From positions 1-7,678 of the forward strand of contig DAOUYU010000080.1 in the NCBI GenBank assembly GCA_030673995.1: DNA of 7,678 nt. The letters run 5' to 3'. How positions within the stretch are numbered: the first letter of the stretch is position 1; every line of letters begins with the position of its first letter. The stretch comes from Candidatus Aminicenantota bacterium (GTDB lineage Bacteria; Acidobacteriota; Aminicenantia; Aminicenantales; Aminicenantaceae). Below the pieces are notes generated by a model. That model worked only from the letters and a program-made list of their open reading frames with translations. It made no database searches and was not told the DNA's origin. Position numbers and translations under genes: made by a program. Positions 1 through 5,479 of this stretch are shown here, piece after piece.

Positions 1-1
1 C

Positions 2-1219
2 CAGAGCTGGGAAAACATGAGCTGGAAGAGCGTTACGAATTTTTATCTAGAGGATATTGAAGAAGAGAAGAACTTCTTTCATGTTAGCTACAAAGCACTG
101 ATACTCTCGGAAGGGACAATTAAAAATTTCAAACAGACAAAGGAATCATCCCTTGAAAGTCTCATGGGAATTTTTGCCGGAAACATTCCTCTTTCCTCCA
201 TCCCTCTGCTCATAGACAAAAAGCTTGAACCCGATCAAAAAGAAAAATACGCCAATAAAAATAAAATTGAATTTCATCCTTCAAAAATGAACCGTATTCC
301 TCCTCAAATCAGCTTCTCTGAAGGCGCATTGATTCCCAAAGAGGCAAATTCACTGCTGGGCAAAGCTCTACAGATAAAAATATTTCATCCGCAAGACCTT
401 ACGATCCCTCTTCTTCGAACCATACTCGGTTTGGAAGAGACAATTGAGCCGGTTCCAGATGGAGTTTACCTCATCGAAGACAATACGGGCCTGGGCGGGA
501 TTTTTGTCCAGGGAGATTTAGAGGAAATGGTTTTGGCCATTGATGGTGACTTCCAGATTGTCTCATTTCTCAGCAAACAGGGCTGTTGGGTTCTCCGCTT
601 CAATCCATCCAGGAGCAAAACGATTTTTTCAACCCCTGAGGAAACCCATTTTCACGACCTTATCCCCCCTGGTATTATCATAGTCAATGGAGAAATTCGT
701 TCCCTCGGTGGAGGGACTCTGGATTACATAGGCCAGGTTGCCCTGGAAGAAGAAGAAATTCCATCGCTTCTCGGAGGAGTGAATTTGACCATTATCTCAT
801 CAGATAAAATCACACTTTCCTCCCATCTCATCCAACAGGGAGTGAAATGGATAGACGGAGTGCCCTATGTCAAACATTCAGATTCCCAACTGACCGCTTA
901 CTCAACTGGAAAAGATTTCCTGGGAAACACACAGAGAGAGGGGAAAATATCTATCGATAGAAACTCACCAGAGAAGCTAATAATCCAAGCATCCCTGACA
1001 GCCCCGGACAAAGGATTTTCCATCGAGGGGAAGAATAAAACGGTCCATATTTTTGGAAGCCTCCAGGCTTCGGATTATTCCTCAAACGGAAATACTCTAG
1101 AGATCACTTTTGACGAACGATTCACACTTGAAAAAAATCTTACTCAAAATGTTATCAAAACAGCAAAGCCCGTGCTTTATCTTTCTTCCTTCAAACTTCA
1201 GGTATGGAAGGAACTTTGA
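2..1219 (+). CDS. Pilus-assembly-type beta-rich protein (DUF4900/PilX-like), 5' end missing
   Basis: The frame is open to the window edge: the codons before the ATG at 17 contain no stop and there is no ribosome binding site there, so this is probably the C-terminal part (at least 400 residues) of a longer protein whose N-terminus, likely a membrane segment, lies upstream. What is visible has no transmembrane segment and is rich in short beta-type stretches. Its middle and C-terminal patterns recall DUF4900-type proteins found in type IV pilus loci: GIIIVNGEIRSLGG (residues about 218-231 from the ATG), LLGGVNLTIISSDKITL, a GFSIEGKNKTVHIFGSLQA stretch, and a late ITFDERF motif. The gene overlaps the next one, a pseudopilin, by one base (TGATG), so they are translationally coupled. 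The likely role is a minor pilus-assembly or pilus-tip component at the cell envelope. The family call rests on remembered motif style and context; the coding call is secure. Confidence 0.6.
   Translation, partial: QSWENMSWKSVTNFYLEDIEEEKNFFHVSYKALILSEGTIKNFKQTKESSLESLMGIFAGNIPLSSIPLLIDKKLEPDQKEKYANKNKIEFHPSKMNRIPPQISFSEGALIPKEANSLLGKALQIKIFHPQDLTIPLLRTILGLEETIEPVPDGVYLIEDNTGLGGIFVQGDLEEMVLAIDGDFQIVSFLSKQGCWVLRFNPSRSKTIFSTPEETHFHDLIPPGIIIVNGEIRSLGGGTLDYIGQVALEEEEIPSLLGGVNLTIISSDKITLSSHLIQQGVKWIDGVPYVKHSDSQLTAYSTGKDFLGNTQREGKISIDRNSPEKLIIQASLTAPDKGFSIEGKNKTVHIFGSLQASDYSSNGNTLEITFDERFTLEKNLTQNVIKTAKPVLYLSSFKLQVWKEL
1206..1212 (+). promoter_or_regulatory. Ribosome binding site deciding the pseudopilin start
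   Basis: GGAAGGA lies six bases before the ATG at 1219. It overlaps the alternative ATG at 1204, which has no such site, and lies inside the end of the upstream gene, consistent with coupled translation. Confidence 0.7.
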
Positions 1220-1674
1220 TGAAAAACATAAATACTTTCTCTTCTCAAGTACGGGAGAAGGGTTTTTCACTCATGGAGGCAATGATCGCTCTTGTTATTC
1301 TGGTGATCATGGTGAACCTCACCGTTACATCATTCTTGAATCTTGCCCAAAAATACAGGCTTAAAAAGGCTGTCTGGGAAATAAATTCCCGCCTGAAATA
1401 TGCCCGTTACAAAGCCATATTTGATGGAATAAAAGTCAGGCTCAGATTCGATTCGAGAAGCTATGCCATAGAAATATATGATGAAAATCAAAAAAAATGG
1501 AAAAAAGAGAAAGAATGTTTTCTCAATGGAGTATCACTTCAGGCAAACAACACTCCCACGTTCCATCCGGGAGGAACGATCTCTAACCTAGCCTCTATTT
1601 ACATTTTCAATTCATGGGGAAAATATAAAATCACCACTGCTATCTCAGGGAGGATTAAAACCGTCCAGCTCTAA
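1219..1674 (+). CDS. Type IV pilus/type II secretion pseudopilin, GspH/FimT type
   Basis: A 151-residue prepilin. It has a 15-residue leader ending REKG, then FSLMEAMIALVILVIMV. This is the classic type III signal cut by prepilin peptidase between G15 and F16, with the conserved glutamate at mature position 5. A hydrophobic helix follows, then a long amphipathic helix, and a C-terminal beta domain with FHPGGTISN, YIFNSWGKY and SGRIKTVQL, which is the GspH/FimT-type ending. Mature length is about 136 residues, normal for minor pseudopilins. I chose the ATG at 1219 over the in-frame ATG at 1204 because GGAAGGA (1206-1212) lies six bases before it and it overlaps the upstream stop. The product would sit in the inner membrane, then enter a pilus or pseudopilus as a minor or priming subunit. 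Whether this is type IV pilus or type II secretion cannot be decided from one gene. Confidence 0.88.
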   Translation: MKNINTFSSQVREKGFSLMEAMIALVILVIMVNLTVTSFLNLAQKYRLKKAVWEINSRLKYARYKAIFDGIKVRLRFDSRSYAIEIYDENQKKWKKEKECFLNGVSLQANNTPTFHPGGTISNLASIYIFNSWGKYKITTAISGRIKTVQL

Positions 1675-1694
1675 ACTCATGTATTCTGTAAAAA

Positions 1695-1764
1695 GGATGT
1701 TCCCTCAAAATACCATTTTTTGCGCTTTGCGCATATTCAAAGGGTGGTACTTTGGGGAACGTCT
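1695..1764. terminator. Large imperfect stem-loop, probable bidirectional terminator (possibly a REP-like element)
   Basis: The left arm (1695-1715, GGATGTTCCC...CAAAATACCA) pairs with the right arm (1745-1764, TGGTACTTTG...GGGAACGTCT), giving about 18-20 pairs with G-T wobbles, one bulge and one mismatch. The 29-base loop holds a second perfect hairpin, TGCGC TTT GCGCA (1721-1733). Rightward, the stem is followed by TTTTT (1768-1772) and a run of eight T (1778-1785). Leftward it is followed at once by TTTTT (complement of 1690-1694). It sits 20 bases after the pseudopilin stop and about 210 bases beyond the HD-GYP stop, between convergent genes, as expected for a shared terminator. The arm length is much greater than a usual terminator, so it may be a dispersed palindromic element used as one. 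Confidence 0.65.
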
Positions 1765-1785
1765 CTATTTTTCAATATTTTTTTT

Positions 1786-1972
1786 ATTAATTTTCAATTT
1801 TTTTGTTTCTTCATCGACAAAACTTATGGTCCTGTCGGGCTGGCTGGGCAGGGTCCCGCCCATACTTCCACTTCCTGGTGCGGAATGTCTCCAATCCCCC
1901 CGCAATAATCAGCCAGCACTTCCCTTTACACCGAAAAAAAGGGAGTAAAGAAGACGGGAAGGCAGGGCTTGA
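1786..1972. other. Non-coding stretch between convergent genes with GC-rich inverted repeats
   Basis: No convincing gene is seen. An AT-rich part (1786-1815) passes into a GC-rich one. GCTGGCTG (1839-1846) is repeated inverted as CAGCCAGC (1910-1917). Between them GGGC AGGGTCCC GCCC (1846-1861) is a near palindrome. TCCCTTT (1921-1927) and AAAGGGA (1938-1944) form a 7-bp stem with a 10-base loop, without a T-run placed as in a normal terminator. The GC content differs from its surroundings. It may be a structured 3' region of the HD-GYP transcript or a decayed repeat; I see no known RNA family. Confidence 0.4.
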
Positions 1973-3469
1973 TTACTGGCCCTGGGCTATAAAATATTCT
2001 GCGATGTTAACATCGTATTCATCAGGATCTAAGATTTTTACAACAGTCCTTTTATACTTCTCTGTTTCAGTATCCTTTTCTGTCAAATCGATAATTTCTC
2101 CATCCATTTTATTTTTTCCCTTATCAGTAATAAGTTTCACTTTAGGCCTGAGCATAAAAGCCACTTCCGGATTTGTTTCTACGACAACACCCAGCTCATC
2201 TGAATCAAGAGCCACAAGAGTGCCAATAGGATAGACTCCGATCATGTTGGCAAAAACTTTGAGAAGGACGGCATCGAACTCAGTACCGCTTTTCTCCAAC
2301 ATTATGCTTAAGGCTTTATGTCTGCTCATAGCATTTTCTCGATAGACTCTCTTCGTGGTTACAGCGTCAAAAACATCACATATTTTGACTATTCTGCTGT
2401 AAAAATTGACATTTTTCTTTTTCCAGTATTTGGGATACCCGGAGAGGTCTGCCCAGTTATGGTGTTCTAAGGCTATATAAAGGGCTCCTACCGGGAGATA
2501 ACTCAATTCCTTGAGAGAAGCAAGCTTTTCAGCACCATGGTGAGGATGCTGGGTTATTATTTTCCATTCATTTTCGTCTAATTTCCCCTTTTTATTTAAA
2601 ACTTCCTCAGGAACCTCTAATTTTCCGATATCGTGGAAAAAAGCACCGATTCCCAAATCCACCAATTCTTTTTTTTCAAGTCCCAATCTTCTTCCAAAAC
2701 AAAGGGCTAAGATGGATACATTGATTGAGTGATTGAGTGTATACTCATCGTAGTTTTTTAAATTGGTTAAACCCAGCATGAAAGATTCACACTCGCCTAC
2801 GAGATTGATCATAGACTGCATCAGCCTTCGAGTCGTTTTTATCTTGATCCTTTTCTTTTGGTCCGCTCTCTCAAAAACTTCTTTCAGGTGGGTAATGCCC
2901 TTGAAAAATACTTTGCAGGCTGTCTGTTTTATTTCTCCGGACCCGCTGCGTGCAGACATTTCATAAGGATGGATTTTTTCTAAATTTATGTTGCTTATTC
3001 CCTTGGCTCTCATTTTTTCCTGGAAACCTTCAAAAGAATTCCCTTCTCTTCCATTTGCACCACCAAAGAGAATAACGAACTCTATCAGATCATCTTCGGT
3101 CAAGCCAGATTCGAAGCAAATTTTCTCTATTCCCTTTTTCCTGAATCCTTCAGCTAAGAATTTAAATCTATGGTAGCTGGAAAAATCAAATTTGACTCTA
3201 ACGGAGTTGAAGAATAATGTGTTTTCCCGAAACTGAAACAGGGCCTCCCCTTCGCTTGTTAAAATATTTTGAATGAGGCTGAAAAGAAGATTATTCTGAT
3301 TCACAAACGTAAGGTTATTGGGTGCATAAATTTGCGCGGTTTTCAAAGCAGATGAAAAGCGGACAAACACATCTTCTATTGTCTTGGAAAGAGACGCTTT
3401 TTCGGAATCAATATAATCCAGCGTAGCTCTGGGAACTCCGTCTGCTTTATGCTCAACCATCTTGCTCAC
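1973..3469 (-). CDS. HD-GYP domain protein (probable c-di-GMP phosphodiesterase) with shared N-terminal module
   Basis: A 498-residue soluble protein. Residues about 30-135 form an alpha/beta module also found in the adjacent HEAT protein. Residues about 235-410 are an HD-GYP domain: NHSINV (H247), FFHDIGKLEVP (H279, D280), TQHPHHG (H308), EHH (H336, H337), SGYP (343-346) and CDVFDAVTTKRVYRE (D365). HD-GYP enzymes hydrolyse cyclic di-GMP to GMP with a two- or three-metal centre; all the H/D ligands I can place are present. The usual HHExxDGSGYP reads HHNWADLSGYP, so E becomes N338 and G becomes L342, which leaves activity open. A C-terminal extension of about 90 residues (GVYPIGTLVAL onward) is typical of this group. 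There is no receiver domain and no membrane segment. The start is GTG at 3469, 17 bp inside the upstream gene, with GGAAAGAAG before it; ATG at 3460 (MVEHK) is an alternative. Confidence 0.88.
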   Translation of the reverse strand: MSKMVEHKADGVPRATLDYIDSEKASLSKTIEDVFVRFSSALKTAQIYAPNNLTFVNQNNLLFSLIQNILTSEGEALFQFRENTLFFNSVRVKFDFSSYHRFKFLAEGFRKKGIEKICFESGLTEDDLIEFVILFGGANGREGNSFEGFQEKMRAKGISNINLEKIHPYEMSARSGSGEIKQTACKVFFKGITHLKEVFERADQKKRIKIKTTRRLMQSMINLVGECESFMLGLTNLKNYDEYTLNHSINVSILALCFGRRLGLEKKELVDLGIGAFFHDIGKLEVPEEVLNKKGKLDENEWKIITQHPHHGAEKLASLKELSYLPVGALYIALEHHNWADLSGYPKYWKKKNVNFYSRIVKICDVFDAVTTKRVYRENAMSRHKALSIMLEKSGTEFDAVLLKVFANMIGVYPIGTLVALDSDELGVVVETNPEVAFMLRPKVKLITDKGKNKMDGEIIDLTEKDTETEKYKRTVVKILDPDEYDVNIAEYFIAQGQ

Positions 3470-5297
3470 TTTTATTGACTTCTTTCCGCTCAGCCTCTTG
3501 CTCTATTTTCTTAAGCGATGAAAAGCAAGCCTGGCGGATGGTCTTATTTCGTAGTTTAGTCCCTTCCTCAAGAGCCTTTACAGCTTCAGGAGTTACCATC
3601 GCGTTTAAGGCAGAAACTGCCAATAGCCGAATCTCATTCTGTCTGGCTCTGGAGAAAAAACTCTTTCTTTTTAAAAAGGACTGAAAAAGGGCACTGACTT
3701 CCGGGCTTTTAGTGCTTGCCAGAAATTTTAAAAGATATTTTTTCTCTCCCCTGCCTTTTTTCTTGAAATCCTTTTTTTGGACTAACTGCATAACATGATC
3801 TAATGAACTTTGATCCCCAAAATACATAAGCTCCTTAGCAGCCATCGTTCGATTTTTCGCATCACTATCAGAGAGAAATTCTATGAGAATTTTATTCGCA
3901 GCTTCATCTCTAACTCTTCCTAGAGCCCGGATAACCTCCAGCCGTGTCTCTTTTTTTGAATGGTCAACAAAATTTAGAAAGTGATGCATCTCTTTTTTCT
4001 CGCCTACTTTCGTCACTATAGACAAAATTTCTCTTGTAAGAGCAGTGTGTTTCACGCGGGCAAGGTTAACAAGAGAGGCAATATTCTTCTGCCCCATTTT
4101 CCGGAGAAGTTCCGAGGCCTTAACACGAATATAGGGGTCTCCTGTAATTTCCCAAATATCACAAACAAGAGGAATTGTATCGGGGCCAAGAACTGTCAGG
4201 TATTTAAAGAAAGAATCAACATCTTCTATTTTCTTATCCAGGAACAACTGCTTCAAGACAGTCAAAGAGCTTTCGTCTCTGGCCATTTCCGGGATCCTCT
4301 CCAGTATTTTCATTCTCTTAGCCGATTTGGAGGTGAGTATTTCTTTTAGCTCTTGAATCTGGCCTAAAATTGACAATGCCAGGGAAAAGTCGGCTCTCAA
4401 AACAACTTTTTTAAAGCAGCCCTCAATGACATCCAAAACAGCAGAAAATTTCTCATCCTTTTCTTCTAAGAAAAGGATTTCCAGAAGCAGAGTTATAAGC
4501 TCATCCAAAGGAGATACCTGCCGGTTGCTTTTGATCAAGGACTCTATTTTGGGAAGTTCATCCTCTCCTAACTCCGGTATCTCGGCAACAGAATCCAGGC
4601 CTCCTGTTCCCTCTCCTCCACTTCCTGTTCCCTCTCCTCCGCCTTCTGTTCCCTCTCCTCCACCTTCACCTGAATAAAACCTCAATATTTTACTTTTATC
4701 AAAGATCTCTTTTTTGTCTTCTTCACTGAGACGTATTGCTCCCGTTGAGAATCCTTTTTTATCGACCTTAATGCCTTCTTCTTCTTTTCCCACTCCAATA
4801 TCTGAGTCCAGAAACTCATTCAGGACCAGGTACCGGATATGAGCAAAATCTTTTTCCCAAAGAGAGCTAACAACATCGGAATAGTCTGGGGGAAGATCAA
4901 AATCTTTTTTTATGACTTCTAAAAAATCCTGCGCCTCTTTCTCATCCAGACCTTCATAAAATGACAGCTCTCTCATTCCATCCTTGAAAAAGAGAAAGGG
5001 GAAACTTTTCTTTTTCAGCTTATCTTTAAAAACGATTTCTCCTTGATAAGAAAAGGAAAATTCCTGGATGCCGATCTTTAATTCTTCATAGAGATCTAGA
5101 AATTCCTTTAATCTATCAGCGAAAGAAATTATGGCCTCTTTTATACCGGGATTATCTGAAGGATACATTTTCATCAAATTAAAAGCTCTCTGGAAATGCT
5201 GAACAACTCCTGCAGCTTTCTTGACTTCGTCAGGGTCGGGTTTGAGCTCATCGCCCTTTTCTATAGTGTATTGGCTTCTTAACTCTTTTTTTTCCAT
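3453..5297 (-). CDS. HEAT-repeat protein with N-terminal module shared with the HD-GYP neighbour
   Basis: A 614-residue soluble protein with no signal peptide or membrane segment. Residues about 33-128 are an alpha/beta module (FQRAFNLMKMYPSDNP ... MRELSFYEGLDEKEAQDFL) that matches the N-terminus of the HD-GYP protein. A charged linker follows, with a Gly/Glu repeat at about 209-233 (EGGGEGT-like units). Residues about 245-355 are helical, and about 360-605 hold roughly six HEAT-like helical pairs (for example DPYIRVKASELLRKMG, TRLEVIRALGRVRD, AAKELMYFGD, IRQACFSSLKKIE). The end is charged. HEAT arrays are protein-binding scaffolds; no catalytic motif is seen. ATG at 5297 is preferred to TTG at 5315 or 5312, though neither has a good ribosome binding site. 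It is cotranscribed and overlapping with the HD-GYP gene, so it is probably that protein's partner, regulator or scaffold. The partner role is inference. Confidence 0.8.
   Translation of the reverse strand: MEKKELRSQYTIEKGDELKPDPDEVKKAAGVVQHFQRAFNLMKMYPSDNPGIKEAIISFADRLKEFLDLYEELKIGIQEFSFSYQGEIVFKDKLKKKSFPFLFFKDGMRELSFYEGLDEKEAQDFLEVIKKDFDLPPDYSDVVSSLWEKDFAHIRYLVLNEFLDSDIGVGKEEEGIKVDKKGFSTGAIRLSEEDKKEIFDKSKILRFYSGEGGGEGTEGGGEGTGSGGEGTGGLDSVAEIPELGEDELPKIESLIKSNRQVSPLDELITLLLEILFLEEKDEKFSAVLDVIEGCFKKVVLRADFSLALSILGQIQELKEILTSKSAKRMKILERIPEMARDESSLTVLKQLFLDKKIEDVDSFFKYLTVLGPDTIPLVCDIWEITGDPYIRVKASELLRKMGQKNIASLVNLARVKHTALTREILSIVTKVGEKKEMHHFLNFVDHSKKETRLEVIRALGRVRDEAANKILIEFLSDSDAKNRTMAAKELMYFGDQSSLDHVMQLVQKKDFKKKGRGEKKYLLKFLASTKSPEVSALFQSFLKRKSFFSRARQNEIRLLAVSALNAMVTPEAVKALEEGTKLRNKTIRQACFSSLKKIEQEAERKEVNKSEQDG
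4606..4668 (-). repeat. Three tandem 21-bp repeats coding a Gly/Glu linker
   Basis: GTTCCCTCTCCTCC occurs at 4606-4619, 4627-4640 and 4648-4661, exactly 21 bp apart, with a variable 7-base tail. Each unit codes seven residues of the form EGGGEGT or GSGGEGT in the HEAT protein. Copy changes would keep the frame, so the linker between the N-terminal module and the helical part can vary in length. Confidence 0.9.
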
Positions 5298-5479
5298 CTT
5301 CAGCGTTCGCAACAATAATATTAATAAGGAAGCATAGTATCGGATTTATAGCCTTATAGATATGCTTGCTCGCCTCTTATTTTAATACTAATTTTAAGAG
5401 TCAAAAAATCCTCTTTGTCGATGATTCGAGGGATGATTTTTCTATTTTTTATCTCACCCTGAAAGGTGAAAAGAGGGGG
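5298..5479. promoter_or_regulatory. AT-rich gap upstream of the HEAT/HD-GYP operon
   Basis: This 182-bp gap should hold the leftward operon promoter, but no strong consensus is seen. The best match is TTGACT (5404-5399) with TAAAAT (5384-5379), spaced only 14 bp. A TATTAT box lies at 5320-5315, right at the start of the gene. CTCTTA (5374-5379) and TAAGAG (5395-5400) form a 6-bp inverted repeat around the possible -10 box and could be an operator. The promoter may need an activator or an alternative sigma factor. Confidence 0.35.
5403..5434 (-). terminator. Weak candidate terminator after the amidohydrolase gene
   Basis: Read leftward, ATCCCTC (5434-5428) pairs with GAGGAT (5413-5408) with one bulged C; the loop can form a further TCGA/TCGA stem. 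It is followed at once by six T (5408-5403). The stem is short and the loop is 14 bases, so strength is doubtful, but it fits the end of the amidohydrolase transcript and its separation from the HEAT operon. Confidence 0.4.

Noticed and set aside
1679..1948. 89-codon rightward ORF after the pseudopilin
   Set aside because: It runs through the large stem-loop and T-runs, has no ribosome binding site, and its protein has low-complexity, unprotein-like composition.
1830..1950. tRNA or other known RNA gene in the GC-rich block
   Set aside because: No acceptor stem, no T-loop-like GGTTCGAAT pattern and no cloverleaf can be drawn.
4606..4668. Possible CRISPR array
   Set aside because: There are only three units with a 7-base gap, all inside a reading frame; there are no spacer-length unique segments.
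4426..4677. Rightward ORF ending in a Pro/Ser-rich repeat
   Set aside because: The Pro/Ser repeat is just the antisense reading of the Gly/Glu-coding 21-bp repeat.
5451..5470. TCACC-CTGAAA-GGTGA hairpin as a terminator after the amidohydrolase
   Set aside because: The stem is five pairs and is followed by an A-rich stretch, not a T-run, when read leftward.
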